DNA of 52,793 nucleotides from Glycocaulis sp050485565 (GCF_050485565.1 NZ_JBJHBQ010000015.1:1-52793), one strand, 5' to 3'. Shown: positions 35,080 to 44,001, counted from the stretch's first letter. The notes: a model not told the origin generated them from the sequence alone. Made by a program: numbers and translations.

Positions 35080-35499
35080 TTATTCGCCGGCCTGATCGCT
35101 GTCGGCCAGCGAGCGGACAAGCTCGAGTACACGGCGGCGCACTTTCGGGTCGGTGATCTTGGAAAAAGCCTGTGCCAGCGCCACGCCGTCGGGCGATTGC
35201 AGGAAGTCATTGACGATCGGCGTCTGGTCGCCTTCGGCAAATCCGGTGGGCTGCTGCGCCGTGCTGGTGGCACCATCGTAGAAGAAGGAGACCGGCACTT
35301 CGAGGACGCGCGCCAGATGCCAGAGCCGTCCGGCACCAATGCGATTGGCCCCGCGCTCGTACTTTTGCACCTGCTGGAAGGTGACGCCGAGCTCTTCGCC
35401 AAGCTTCTCCTGGCTCATTTCCATCATCTGCCGGCGCAGCCGGACGCGTGAACCGACATGACGGTCGATCGGGTTGGGTTCTCGCGGATTGGGGGCCAT
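35080..35499 (-). CDS. XRE-family regulator (PraR-like)
   Basis: A 139-residue Cro/CI-type protein. NPIDRHVGSRVRLRRQMMEM then SQEKLGEELGVTFQQVQKYE forms the helix-turn-helix, followed by RGANRIGAGRLWHLARVLEV. The order lnt, xre, metK, trmB is conserved in Caulobacter-like bacteria, and relatives (PraR of rhizobia) govern surface attachment and quorum-related genes. AAGGA precedes the start. Targets here are unknown; a palindrome 54 bases upstream may be an autoregulatory site. Confidence 0.9.
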   Translation of the reverse strand: MAPNPREPNPIDRHVGSRVRLRRQMMEMSQEKLGEELGVTFQQVQKYERGANRIGAGRLWHLARVLEVPVSFFYDGATSTAQQPTGFAEGDQTPIVNDFLQSPDGVALAQAFSKITDPKVRRRVLELVRSLADSDQAGE

Positions 35500-35552
35500 G
35501 AAAAACTATCCTTGAGCAAGCAAAGCCCACATGTCCTTGATAACAATACCAC

Positions 35553-35565
35553 AGTGAGTTTCACT
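35553..35565. promoter_or_regulatory. Palindrome AGTGA-GTT-TCACT upstream of xre
   Basis: A perfect five-base inverted repeat, 54-66 bases upstream of the xre start, overlapping the last codons and stop of lnt. XRE regulators usually bind such short palindromes, so autoregulation is plausible but unproven. Confidence 0.4.
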
Positions 35566-37207
35566 ATCGAAGCGAAAACAATCTCAGGTGTTGCTGTCTC
35601 TGGTTTCGGGCAGAGGCAATGAAAACGGCAAGTTGCAGGGCTCCAAGTAATATAAGCCCGCCTGCAATCCATAGAGAGTTTCCATGAACCGCGTATGCCA
35701 CTGGTTGGAGCGCCGAAGGCAGGTTTATGTCAAGCGTTTCGTTCATTTGCGGATCAGTTAACCGGACTGCCCGGCCGTAAGGATCAATCAGTCCGGATGC
35801 TCCCAGCGATGCCGAGCGAACCATGGGCAAGCCTTCCTCAATTGCCCGGTAGCGCGCCTGATTGAGATGCTGGCGGGGGCCAGCCGAATTTCCATACCAC
35901 GCATCGTTGGAAATATTGAGCAGGAAGGCTGGCCGGTTGTCCCCGCGCGGTGCAAAGCGCGCGAAGATCACCTCATAGCAGATCAGCGGCGCGAAATCGG
36001 GCAGCCCGGCAATAGAGAGAGTTTGCGGCCCCGGCCCGGGTGTGTAGTAGGGCGCGTTCATTGCCAGGGTGGTGAAGCCGAAAAGCCCGGTAATCATCTG
36101 AACCGGATTGCCTTCGCCAAAAGGCACCAGACGCACCTTGTCATAAATGGCTTCAACGGCGCTTGCGTCCTGCGATATCTGCAAGGCGGCGAGCGAGTTG
36201 TAGTAAAGCTCGCCTTCGGGGAAGCGCTCCCGGCGCGTCACCCCGCTCCACAGGCGTGTGCCTTCGGGCAGCGTGTTTTCAATGCGCATCAAAACCGCGC
36301 TGTCTTCCAGCATCACGGTAGGAATGGCGCCCTCCGGCCAGATCACCGCGTCCACATCCTCAAGGCCGGGCTGCATGGTCAGGTGGAGATAGGTCTGGAG
36401 AATGGCCAGCCGGTTGGCGTAGCGCTTTTCACGCTGGTCGACATTGACCTGCACGATGCGCAGGCGCGTATCAGTGAGGCTGTCATCAGCTCCGGCGAGG
36501 CGCGCGCTGCCCCAGCCCCACATTCCGGCCAGCATCACCGTGCTCAGGGCCAGCGGCATGGCGCGCACCAGCCAGTGACCGCGCCCGGACAGGGCCGCCG
36601 GGCTGGCAAAGGCGAAGAGCACGAAGGCGGAAAGCCCCAGCGCGCCAATGAGGCTCGCCATCTGGCTGATGGGCGTGCCCGCTTCAAAGACATGGCCGGG
36701 CAAATTCCACGGAAAACCGGAGAACAGTACGGAGCGGGCAAACTCCACGAGGGTGAACAGCACGGCGAACACGCCGATACGCATCGGGCCATCCGGGGCA
36801 AAGCGGGTGTAGAGACTGGCGGCCAGCCCCCAGAACAGGGCCAGCCCGCCCGGCAGCAGGGTCAAAGGTGCCCAGATCAGCCAGGCATGTTCCTCGGCGC
36901 TGACCAGGAAGGCATTGGCGACCCACCAGGTGCTGCCCAGGAAATAACCGGCGGCAAATGTCCAGCCGCGCCAGAAACCAGCCCGTAAACTCCGCTCCCG
37001 CCCCCGTGCGGCGTCCAGAGAGAGGACCAGCAGGACAAGACCTAAAATCAGGGCGGGCGCAGAATGGAAGGGCGCATGGGCCAGCGTGGAGACAAGGCCG
37101 AGCGCAAACAGGCCAAGCCCGGCTTGCCAACCGCGCGCAGTCTGCCACCAGTCAAGCAGCGCCACGCTGATATATATGCCGCGGCGGGCCAGATCAGGGA
37201 TACGCAT
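35564..37207 (-). CDS. lnt: Lnt, apolipoprotein N-acyltransferase
   Basis: A 547-residue membrane enzyme adding the third acyl chain to lipoproteins. About seven helices precede and follow a nitrilase-like periplasmic domain. The catalytic triad is visible: E292 (VIWPEGAIP), K357 (IYDKVRLVPFGEG), C410 (PLICYEVIF). Start ATG 37207 overlaps the stop of the CBS-domain gene by one base (TAATG). Part of the conserved phoH-ybeY-corC-lnt block. Confidence 0.95.
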   Translation of the reverse strand: MRIPDLARRGIYISVALLDWWQTARGWQAGLGLFALGLVSTLAHAPFHSAPALILGLVLLVLSLDAARGRERSLRAGFWRGWTFAAGYFLGSTWWVANAFLVSAEEHAWLIWAPLTLLPGGLALFWGLAASLYTRFAPDGPMRIGVFAVLFTLVEFARSVLFSGFPWNLPGHVFEAGTPISQMASLIGALGLSAFVLFAFASPAALSGRGHWLVRAMPLALSTVMLAGMWGWGSARLAGADDSLTDTRLRIVQVNVDQREKRYANRLAILQTYLHLTMQPGLEDVDAVIWPEGAIPTVMLEDSAVLMRIENTLPEGTRLWSGVTRRERFPEGELYYNSLAALQISQDASAVEAIYDKVRLVPFGEGNPVQMITGLFGFTTLAMNAPYYTPGPGPQTLSIAGLPDFAPLICYEVIFARFAPRGDNRPAFLLNISNDAWYGNSAGPRQHLNQARYRAIEEGLPMVRSASLGASGLIDPYGRAVRLTDPQMNETLDINLPSALQPVAYAVHGNSLWIAGGLILLGALQLAVFIASARNQRQQHLRLFSLR

Positions 37208-38118
37208 TATTGCAGGTTCGCGGCGTCTCCCGCGCCGTCCTTGCGCGAACGGATACGTACCCGGCGGATGCGCCGCGGATCGGAATCGAGAATCTCGAAC
37301 TCCAGCCCGGTGGAGTGGGCGATCACCTCGCCGCGTTCAGGCACCCGCCCCGTCAGCATGAAGACCAGCCCGCCCAGCGTATCGACATCCTCGATCTCGT
37401 CTTCGGTGGCCACCGGACGGCCAAGCGCCTCGGCCAGCTCATCAAGCGATGTGCGTGCATCGGCTTCCCACACATTGGGTCCGCGCAGCCGGATCAGCGG
37501 GCCTTCGGCCTCGTCATGCTCGTCATCAATCTCGCCAACAATCGGTTCGAGCAGGTCTTCAAGCGTTACCAGCCCGTCCGTGCCGCCAAACTCGTCAACG
37601 ACCAGCGCCATATGCATGCGGCGCGACTTCATCCGCACCAGCAGGTCAGCCGCGCGCATTGAAGGCGGCACATAGAGCAGTGGACGGCGCACCTGCGGCA
37701 GGATTTTTGCCGCCGCCCAGTCTTCGGGGCGCTGCCCGTCAGGACTGCCGGCGAGATGGGCAATCAGATCCTTGATGTGAACCACGCCGACCGGATCGTC
37801 GAGGGTTTCGCGATAGACCGGCAGGCGCGAATGGGAGGCGTCGGCGAACAGGCGCGCGGCATCACCGAGCGGAGCATCAATGTCCATGGCCACGATGTCG
37901 GCGCGCGGCACCATCACATCGGCCACGCGCAGCGCATCGAGCGCGTTTACGTTGAAGGATAGTTCCCGCTCGCCAGTCTGGCCCGTCTGGTTTCCGCCCG
38001 TCTCTTGCGTCTCGGTGCCAGGACCGTTGGCAAGTTCTGGGACGGGGCGCCGGTGTATCGCGCCTTTCAGCCGGGCCATGAGACTTCGTCTTGGCGGGTC
38101 GTCGCTCATCACGCTCAT
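37207..38118 (-). CDS. CorC/TlyC-like CBS-domain protein
   Basis: 303 residues without membrane helices. Two CBS motifs (VMVPRADIVAMDIDAPLGDA near 68 and LYVPPSMRAADLLVRMKSRR near 148) are followed by a CorC_HlyC domain (LGGLVFMLTGRVPERGEVIA near 248). Such proteins bind adenine nucleotides and modulate magnesium export or envelope functions. The start overlaps the ybeY stop as ATGA. Relatives are often labelled hemolysin C, which is misleading. Confidence 0.9.
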   Translation of the reverse strand: MSVMSDDPPRRSLMARLKGAIHRRPVPELANGPGTETQETGGNQTGQTGERELSFNVNALDALRVADVMVPRADIVAMDIDAPLGDAARLFADASHSRLPVYRETLDDPVGVVHIKDLIAHLAGSPDGQRPEDWAAAKILPQVRRPLLYVPPSMRAADLLVRMKSRRMHMALVVDEFGGTDGLVTLEDLLEPIVGEIDDEHDEAEGPLIRLRGPNVWEADARTSLDELAEALGRPVATEDEIEDVDTLGGLVFMLTGRVPERGEVIAHSTGLEFEILDSDPRRIRRVRIRSRKDGAGDAANLQ

Positions 38119-38579
38119 ATGCGTTCTTTATAGGGATTCGCGATGCCCAGCCGGGCAAGGGCCGCGATCTCCACTGCCTCCATCTGTTCTGCCTCGGCCT
38201 CTTCCTTATGGTCAAAACCGTTAAGATGAAGAACGCCGTGCACCGCAAGATGGGCTGCATGATCCACAAGCGCAATGGCGCGGGCGTTGGCTTCGCCCTG
38301 ACAGGTCTCAAAGGCAAGGGCGACATCGCCGGGATAGTGCTCTGATTCCGGTGCCGGGAAGGACAATACATTGGTCGGGCTGTCCTTGCCCCGGAAACGC
38401 TGGTTCAGTGATTGCAGCTCGCCGTCGCCGGTAAACAGGATCACGGCCGGACCGGGCCGCGCCCCGTCAATCAGCGACAGGGCGGCCGCGACCGCCTCAA
38501 GGCAGCGCGCCTCCAGCCCGGCGACCATCTGCCAGCCTTCGTGCTCGATCACGATCTCGGCGGCCGGTTCATCCACCAT
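38115..38579 (-). CDS. ybeY: YbeY, rRNA-maturation endoribonuclease
   Basis: A 154-residue zinc enzyme required for 16S rRNA 3' processing and ribosome quality control. The signature HLAVHGVLHLNGFDH gives the three zinc-binding histidines (HxxxHxxxxxH). Upstream TNVLSFPAPE is also typical. ATG 38579 is chosen over an ATG at 38600 because it yields the usual N-terminus; it overlaps phoH by 11 bases, implying coupled translation. Confidence 0.94.
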   Translation of the reverse strand: MVDEPAAEIVIEHEGWQMVAGLEARCLEAVAAALSLIDGARPGPAVILFTGDGELQSLNQRFRGKDSPTNVLSFPAPESEHYPGDVALAFETCQGEANARAIALVDHAAHLAVHGVLHLNGFDHKEEAEAEQMEAVEIAALARLGIANPYKERI

Positions 38580-39567
38580 GTGTCTTGTCCGCCTGCTCAT
38601 AGGCATCCACGATCATGCCCACCAGATCATGGCGGACCACATCAGCGCGGGTAAAGCGCGTGACCGCAATGCGCGGTACATTGCCCAATATGCCCAGCGC
38701 ATCCGCAAGACCCGACGGCTCGCGCGGGCCCAGATCGACCTGCGAGGGATCGCCCGTGACGGCCATGCGAGAGCCCTGACCCAGCCGGGTCAACATCATG
38801 CGCATCTGCGCACGGGTGGTGTTCTGGGCTTCATCGCAGACAATGAAGGCCCGGTTGAGCGTGCGTCCGCGCATGAAGGCGAGCGGCGCCACCTCTATGC
38901 GGCGCTCCTCGCGCATCTTGTCGACCACTTTCTGGGTCAGCGCATCGCGCAAAGAGTCCCAGATCGGCAGGAGATAAGGGTCGATCTTCTCGTTGAGATC
39001 ACCGGGCAGGAAGCCCAGCCGTTCACCGGCCTCCACAGCCGGGCGCGTGATGATAAGCCGGTCAATCTCTCCGCGCGCCAGCTTGGCCGCGCCCCACGCC
39101 ACTGCGAGCAGGGTCTTGCCGGTACCGGCGGGGCCAACCCCGAAAATCATGTCGTAGCGCGTCTCGTCTTTCAGTGCGCGCACATAGTCTGCCTGACCAT
39201 TGGTGCGGGCGGCAAAGCTCACCCCGCGTGGCACACGGATAATGGTTTCCTCACCGGCGCTGACCGGTGTGTCGTCCATCCGGCAGGCCGCGCGCACGGT
39301 TTCAGGGTCAATGACAAGGCCGGATTCCACGCGCGCATACAGCGAATGGATCACGCGGGCCGCATCGGTGCGTGCGCGCTTTTCCCCGCCAGACAGCAAA
39401 AGCTGACCGCCGCCGGGCGCTTCGACATGCACGCCAAGCTCAGTCTCCAGCGCGATCAGATTGGCATGGCCGGGACCTGCCAGTGCGCGCACATGGGCCG
39501 CTTCATCGAAATGCAGCGTCTCGGCAGGCGCGCGCCCGGCGCGTTTGGGGCGAGGGGTCCGGCTCAC
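38569..39567 (-). CDS. PhoH-like ATPase (YbeZ)
   Basis: 332 residues. Walker A GPAGTGKTLLAVAWGAAKLA, RPAVEAGERLGFLPGDLNEK, and Walker-B-like AFIVCDEAQNTTRAQMRMML, then TGDPSQVDLG. YbeZ interacts with YbeY in ribosome-associated RNA processing. The start is GTG at 39567, overlapping the miaB stop as GTGA. It is followed by ybeY with an 11-base overlap. Confidence 0.94.
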   Translation of the reverse strand: MSRTPRPKRAGRAPAETLHFDEAAHVRALAGPGHANLIALETELGVHVEAPGGGQLLLSGGEKRARTDAARVIHSLYARVESGLVIDPETVRAACRMDDTPVSAGEETIIRVPRGVSFAARTNGQADYVRALKDETRYDMIFGVGPAGTGKTLLAVAWGAAKLARGEIDRLIITRPAVEAGERLGFLPGDLNEKIDPYLLPIWDSLRDALTQKVVDKMREERRIEVAPLAFMRGRTLNRAFIVCDEAQNTTRAQMRMMLTRLGQGSRMAVTGDPSQVDLGPREPSGLADALGILGNVPRIAVTRFTRADVVRHDLVGMIVDAYEQADKTHGG

Positions 39568-40958
39568 GCGGCGCAGCTCTCCCCATGCAGCAGACGAGCG
39601 CCCAGCGCATTCTTCGAGGCAGAGACGATCTCCACCATGGCGATCTGGCCGATCAGCGCCTTGGGGCCGTCACAATGAACGGCCTGCAGATAGGGGCTGC
39701 GCCCGCCCAGCTGGCCGGGATTGCGCCCCTCGCGCTCGAAGAGCACCGGCAGGCGCTTGCCCACCATGGACGCGTTGAAACTCTGCTGCTGGGCATCCAG
39801 CAGGGCCTGAAGCCGGGCGAGACGCTCGGTCATCACCGCTTCATCGACCTGCCCTGCCATGGCCGCGCCCGGCGTGCCGGGACGGCGCGAATACTTGAAC
39901 GAGAAGGCAGACGCATACCCGACCGTCTCGACCAGCTTCATCGTATCGGCAAAATCGCTTTCCTGCTCGCCGGGGAAGCCGACAATGAAATCTCCGGAGA
40001 GGGCGATATCCGGGCGCAGCGTGCGCAGCCGTTCGATGAGGGCGATGTACTCTCCCGCCGTGTGCTTGCGGTTCATGGCTTTCAATATGCGGTCAGAGCC
40101 TGCCTGCACCGGCAGGTGCAGATAGGGCATCAGTTTTTCTTCCGATGCGAAAGCCTCAAGCAAATCCTCATCCATGTCGTTCGGGTGGGAGGTGGTGAAG
40201 CGGATGCGGTCAATCCCGCCAATCATGGCCAGATGCCGGATCAGCCGGGCCAGCCCCCAGCGCCCGCCTGCCTCCTCGCCTGCAGGTGCCTCGCCCGAAT
40301 AGGCGTTGACGTTCTGGCCCAGCAGGGTGATCTCGCGCACGCCTTGGGCCGCCAGCGCGCGCACTTCTGCGGTGATCTGGGCGGCGGGCCTCGAATACTC
40401 CGCGCCGCGCGTATAGGGCACCACGCAGAAGGAGCAGAACTTGTCGCAGCCCTCCTGCACCGTCACGAAGGCGCTGAAACCCTCGACATGACGCTTCGGG
40501 ACAGCCAGCGCGTCGAACTTCTCCTCGACCTCGAACTCGGTATCCAGCGCCTCGCCGCGCTCGCGGTGTACGCGCGCGATCAGTTCGGGCAGGCGGTGAT
40601 AGGTCTGAGGGCCGACGACCAGATCGACGACCGGCGCGCGGCGCTGGATTTCCGCGCCCTCGGCCTGCGCCACGCAGCCAGCCACCGTTACGGTCATCTG
40701 CCCGCCAGCGGCTTCCTTCTCGGCTTTCAGCGGCTTTAGCCGCCCCAGCTCGGAATAGACCTTCTCGGCGGCCTTCTCGCGGATATGGCAGGTATTGAGG
40801 ATGACGAGATCGGCGCCCTCTGGCGCGTCCGCCGGCTCATAGCCGAGCGGGACCAGCAGATCGCGCATGCGCTCTGAATCATACACATTCATCTGGCACC
40901 CATAGGTGCGGATGAAGAGGCGCTTGCGGGCTGTCGTTTCAGTCTGTTTGGCGGTCAT
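39564..40958 (-). CDS. miaB: MiaB, tRNA-2-methylthio-N6-dimethylallyladenosine synthase
   Basis: 464 residues. UPF0004 cysteines C21 (TYGCQMN), C57 (NTCHIRE), C95 (AGCVAQ) hold one Fe-S cluster; C171, C175, C178 (GCDKFCSFC) hold the radical-SAM cluster. The TRAM domain is at the C-terminus. It makes ms2i6A37. YGCQMN and HIREKA identify MiaB rather than MtaB. The gap to fur is 12 bases. Part of the conserved fur-miaB-phoH block. Confidence 0.96.
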   Translation of the reverse strand: MTAKQTETTARKRLFIRTYGCQMNVYDSERMRDLLVPLGYEPADAPEGADLVILNTCHIREKAAEKVYSELGRLKPLKAEKEAAGGQMTVTVAGCVAQAEGAEIQRRAPVVDLVVGPQTYHRLPELIARVHRERGEALDTEFEVEEKFDALAVPKRHVEGFSAFVTVQEGCDKFCSFCVVPYTRGAEYSRPAAQITAEVRALAAQGVREITLLGQNVNAYSGEAPAGEEAGGRWGLARLIRHLAMIGGIDRIRFTTSHPNDMDEDLLEAFASEEKLMPYLHLPVQAGSDRILKAMNRKHTAGEYIALIERLRTLRPDIALSGDFIVGFPGEQESDFADTMKLVETVGYASAFSFKYSRRPGTPGAAMAGQVDEAVMTERLARLQALLDAQQQSFNASMVGKRLPVLFEREGRNPGQLGGRSPYLQAVHCDGPKALIGQIAMVEIVSASKNALGARLLHGESCAA

Positions 40959-40970
40959 GGGCAGAGGCGA

Positions 40971-41393
40971 TTATCCTTTTTCGCCGTCTTTGAGTTTCAC
41001 CGCGTAAAGCTCCAGCCGGTGATCGACGAGCTTGTAGCCGAGGCGGCGCGCGATAGCTTCCTTCATCTTCTCGATCTCTTCGTCATAGAACTCGACGATA
41101 TCGCCCGATTTCAGATCGATCAGGTGGTCGTGATGATCCTCGGTCGCTTCCTCATAGCGTGAGCGCCCGTCGCGGAAATCATGGCGCTCGATAATCCCGG
41201 CATCCTCAAACAGGCGCACAGTGCGGTAGACGGTGGCCAGCGAGATGCGGTTGTCCACGCTGGCGGCGCGGCGATGGACTTCCTCGGCGTCGGGATGATC
41301 TTCAGCTTCCGACAGGACGCGCGCGATCACGCGGCGCTGATCGGTCATGCGCAGACCTTTTTCGATGCATATCTGTTCAATGCGATCTGACAT
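40971..41393 (-). CDS. fur: Fur-family metalloregulator
   Basis: 140 residues with the winged helix (TDQRRVIARVLSEAEDHPDA, then SLATVYRTVRLFEDAG) and metal site EDHHDHLIDLKSGDIVEF (HHDH at 87-90). The CxxC structural zinc cysteines of E. coli Fur are absent, as in many alphaproteobacterial Fur/Mur proteins. These may sense iron or manganese; the sequence alone does not decide. It begins 83 bases after rimI and continues into miaB. Confidence 0.92.
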   Translation of the reverse strand: MSDRIEQICIEKGLRMTDQRRVIARVLSEAEDHPDAEEVHRRAASVDNRISLATVYRTVRLFEDAGIIERHDFRDGRSRYEEATEDHHDHLIDLKSGDIVEFYDEEIEKMKEAIARRLGYKLVDHRLELYAVKLKDGEKG

Positions 41394-41476
41394 GGGTCAG
41401 CCTCCATGAAGCGCTCGTCTGCGCAAGGCCATTACACCCTGTCCTTAGCCCTGCAGGCCAAATCTGTCCATTCCTG

Positions 41477-41920
41477 CTACAGGCTGCACGACATAATCAG
41501 CGCATCTGAACCGTCGAGATAATAGCGCGCCCGCCGCCCTGTCTCCTGCCACCCTGTCGCGCGGTAGAGCGCGATAGCGGCGATATTGCTCACCGACACC
41601 TCCAGGAAGGCGTTTGCCGCGCCGCGCCTCCGCGCCGCTTCCAGTCCAACTTTGACCAGCATCTGGCCAGCGCCAGCCCGGCGAGCCGATGGCAGGACGG
41701 CCAGGGTGAGCATCTCTGCCTCATCGGCTATCGTGCGCATCAGGATGAAGCCGAGCGGCGTGCCGCCTCTGGCCGCCAGCAGCGCATCCATGCCCGGCCC
41801 CGCCAGCAGGCTGGCAAAGGCGGGTCCGTCCCAGACCTCCCCGCCATCAAAGGCTTTTGCGTGCAGGGCGGCGAGCAGTTCGCTGCTCTCCGGCCCGGCA
41901 GCAAGAATATCCACACTCAC
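41477..41920 (-). CDS. rimI: RimI-like ribosomal protein S18 N-acetyltransferase
   Basis: 147-residue GNAT acetyltransferase: LTLAVLPSARRAGAGQMLVK is the acetyl-CoA loop (RRAGAG), then AFLEVSVSNIAAIALYRATG with the usual Asn/Tyr. It is encoded after tsaB with a GTGA overlap; the tsaB-rimI pair is widespread. Start is GTG at 41920. Substrate S18 is by family and context. Confidence 0.88.
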   Translation of the reverse strand: MSVDILAAGPESSELLAALHAKAFDGGEVWDGPAFASLLAGPGMDALLAARGGTPLGFILMRTIADEAEMLTLAVLPSARRAGAGQMLVKVGLEAARRRGAANAFLEVSVSNIAAIALYRATGWQETGRRARYYLDGSDALIMSCSL

Positions 41921-42573
41921 GGGATGATGCCGCCCGGCAGCGCCGCATCCGGCGGGCGGGCATAATGCGGGCTTGGCAGAGGCGCTTGGCCGTCTGCTTC
42001 ACGCGTCAGCGCCAGCAGGGCCGTCAGAGGCGGATGATCTGCCCATGGCGAGGACGGGTCGAGAAGCTGTGCACCAGACCCGGCAAGGTGGGCCGCGCCG
42101 CTGGCGGCAAAGGCTTCACGGGCAGTATTCACATCGCTGCGAACCGGCTCGCCCTTCGCAGCGCCGCGGCTGAACACCTGCCAGACCAGCTCGCTGCGCC
42201 GGGCATCATGGACGGCAAACACCGCCGCGCGGCTTTCAGGGTCGGTTTCGTTTGCCATCGCCGCCAGGCTGGAAATGCCGACCGCCTGCGCGCCGCTCGC
42301 CAGCGCCAGCCCGCGGGCAAAGGCGGTGCCGGCGCGCGTGCCGACAAAGCTGCCCGGTCCGGTGGCTACGCCGATGCGCCAGAGTTCGCCCGGCATCATA
42401 CCAGCCTCATCAAGCAGTTGGCCCACCAGCGGCGCCAGCCTTTCGGCCTGTCCGCGCTCCATCGCCTCATCGCGCTGGATGATCCGGCCATCGGCCAGCT
42501 GCAGCGCAGCCGCGCACCATCGCCCGGTCGTGTCGATGACCAGTACCGGGCGATTGGCGGGATTGGTTGCCAT
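41917..42573 (-). CDS. tsaB: TsaB, t6A tRNA-modification complex subunit
   Basis: 218 residues of the ASKHA fold. VLVIDTTGRWCAAALQL near the start and IGVATGPGSFVGTRAGTAFA near residue 68 are diagnostic. TsaB scaffolds TsaD and TsaE in making t6A37, the substrate of MtaB encoded at 21079. It begins 8 bases after the nitroreductase stop, and its stop overlaps rimI. Confidence 0.94.
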   Translation of the reverse strand: MATNPANRPVLVIDTTGRWCAAALQLADGRIIQRDEAMERGQAERLAPLVGQLLDEAGMMPGELWRIGVATGPGSFVGTRAGTAFARGLALASGAQAVGISSLAAMANETDPESRAAVFAVHDARRSELVWQVFSRGAAKGEPVRSDVNTAREAFAASGAAHLAGSGAQLLDPSSPWADHPPLTALLALTREADGQAPLPSPHYARPPDAALPGGIIP

Positions 42574-42580
42574 GAAGGGC

Positions 42581-43207
42581 CTATTTCAGAATGCGCGCAG
42601 CCTCGTCAAAGGCGAGGCGCGGCAGGCGCGGGAAGAGCTTTTCCTCCGTTCCATAGCCGATATTGACCAGGAAGTTCGAGCGCCAGTGCTTCATTTTCGG
42701 GTCGGACGCGAAAAACTCCTCATCCACCTTGGCGTTGTCGAACCCGCTCATCGGGCCGCAATCAAGGCCCAGCGCGCGGGCGGCAAGGATCAGATAGGCG
42801 CCCTGCAGCGTGCCATTGCGCACGCCATTGGCCTTGCGCGCATCGTCGGAGGCAAACCATTCCTTGGCCCCGGGATCATGCGGGAAGAGCTCCGGCACTT
42901 TCTGGTGAAACTCCCAGTCCCACGCCACGATGGCCGTGACCGGCGCACTCATCGTCTTGTCGACATTGGACGGGATCAGGAAGGGTTTGAGCCGTTCCTT
43001 GGCCGCGCCTTTGAGGAAAACAAAACGCGCGGGCGAGTTGTTGGCGCTGGTCGGGCCGTATTTGAGAAGGTCATAGAGCGCCTGGATCGTCGTGTCCGAC
43101 ACATCCTTGTCCTCCCAGGTGTAGAAGGTGCGCGCGCCACGGAAAATCTGGTCCAGCGCGTGGTCGGGCAGGGTCTTGTGGCGGTCTTCCAGTACCAGTT
43201 CGCTCAT
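42581..43207 (-). CDS. RutE/malonic-semialdehyde-reductase-like nitroreductase
   Basis: 208 residues closely following the RutE pattern: LLKYGPTSANNSPARFVFLK (48-67), SAPVTAIVAWDWEFHQKVPE, and ALGLDCGPMSGFDNAKVDEE. These are FMN-dependent NAD(P)H oxidoreductases. No other rut genes are here, so pyrimidine degradation is not implied. Start ATG 43207 with AAGGGA upstream is preferred over TTG 43228. A palindrome at 43244-43261 lies in its promoter region. Confidence 0.9.
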   Translation of the reverse strand: MSELVLEDRHKTLPDHALDQIFRGARTFYTWEDKDVSDTTIQALYDLLKYGPTSANNSPARFVFLKGAAKERLKPFLIPSNVDKTMSAPVTAIVAWDWEFHQKVPELFPHDPGAKEWFASDDARKANGVRNGTLQGAYLILAARALGLDCGPMSGFDNAKVDEEFFASDPKMKHWRSNFLVNIGYGTEEKLFPRLPRLAFDEAARILK

Positions 43208-43243
43208 TGCTCTGGTCCCTTTCTTCAAGAGTGTGGCCGACGG

Positions 43244-43261
43244 GTTCCGTCAAAACGGAAC
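43244..43261. promoter_or_regulatory. Palindrome GTTCCGT-CAAA-ACGGAAC upstream of nitroreductase
   Basis: Perfect seven-base inverted repeat, 37-54 bases upstream of the start at 43207, with GAC/GTC flanks. It could be an operator or an mRNA leader stem. The regulator is unknown. Confidence 0.45.
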
Positions 43262-43288
43262 GTCGCCCGGAGAAATAGGTTGCGATTT

Positions 43289-43310
43289 CGCCCGGCACCA
43301 TCGCCGGGCG
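43289..43310 (-). other. Stem-loop in nfuA 3' region
   Basis: CGCCCGGC and GCCGGGCG form a perfect eight-base stem around a six-base loop, about 30-50 bases after the nfuA stop. On the minus strand no T-run follows (it precedes), so it is better read as a processing or stabilising stem than as an intrinsic terminator. Confidence 0.5.
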
Positions 43311-43338
43311 GGAAAAACGCTTGTGACCGTCAACGCGC

Positions 43339-43899
43339 CTAGACGACCGCTTCGACGCCCAGAACCTCCGGCACGTAGTGTTTGAGCAGGTTCTCGATCC
43401 CGCTTTTCAGCGTCATGGTCGAGGACGGGCAGCCCGCGCAGGCGCCGCGCATATGCAGGCTGACAATGCCGGTTGTCTCGTCGTAGGCGTGAAACACGAT
43501 ATCGCCGCCATCCTGCGCCACGGCCGGGCGCACACGCGTATCGATGACCTCGCGGATTTCCTTCACGATGGCCGCTGTCTCGCCCTCATAGACGGTTTCG
43601 GCCTCTTCGCCGGAGCCGGAAAAGAGCGGCTTGCCCGATTGCAGCACATCCATGATCGCGCCCAGCACGGCAGGCTTGATATGGACCCATTCGACGCCCT
43701 CCCCCTTGGTCACCGAGACGAAATCGGACCCGGCAAACACGCGCACCACGCCTTCAACGGCGAACAGTTCGCGCGCCAGCAGCGAGGATTGCGCCTCTTC
43801 GGGCGTGGCAAAGTCGCGCGGGGTCTCTGGCGCAATCTCCTGACCGGGCAGGAATTTCAGCGTATCGGGATTGGGGGTGGTTTCGGTCTGGATAAACAT
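43339..43899 (-). CDS. nfuA: NfuA-like Fe-S scaffold protein (NifU C-terminal type)
   Basis: 186 residues: an Nfu N-terminal domain (MFIQTETTPNPDTLKFLPGQ, 1-20) and a C-terminal NifU domain with cluster cysteines C154 and C157 in RGACAGCPSSTMTLKSGIEN. It carries Fe-S clusters to client enzymes such as MiaB and MtaB, both encoded in this window. First gene of the conserved run towards trmB. An AT-rich TTTTTAAAA tract lies in its promoter region. Confidence 0.94.
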   Translation of the reverse strand: MFIQTETTPNPDTLKFLPGQEIAPETPRDFATPEEAQSSLLARELFAVEGVVRVFAGSDFVSVTKGEGVEWVHIKPAVLGAIMDVLQSGKPLFSGSGEEAETVYEGETAAIVKEIREVIDTRVRPAVAQDGGDIVFHAYDETTGIVSLHMRGACAGCPSSTMTLKSGIENLLKHYVPEVLGVEAVV

Positions 43900-43964
43900 G
43901 ACGGGTCGGGCCTTTTTAAAAGCCGGGGCAGGGCTGTGCCGGGTTCAGCCCCTCACTTGGCCCT

Positions 43965-44001
43965 GAACGCGTCCGCGTTCAACCCTGCAGGCATCAGGGT
44001 T
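43965..44001. repeat. Tandem perfect hairpins beside the islet gene
   Basis: GAACGC-GTCC-GCGTTC (43965-43980) abuts AACCCTG-CAGGCAT-CAGGGTT (43981-44001). They sit between nfuA and the 3' end of the AT-rich gene. No T-run follows on either strand. They may mark an insertion junction or stabilise the islet transcript's end. Confidence 0.5.

Noticed and set aside
35005..35085. metK leader as a SAM-SAH riboswitch
   Set aside because: The pseudoknot sequence I associate with that class is not present; only the RBS hairpin is supported, so no class name was given.
38371..40739. Long plus-strand frames (435 and 455 codons) over phoH and miaB
   Set aside because: Antisense to well-recognised PhoH and MiaB proteins; compositionally shadow-like.
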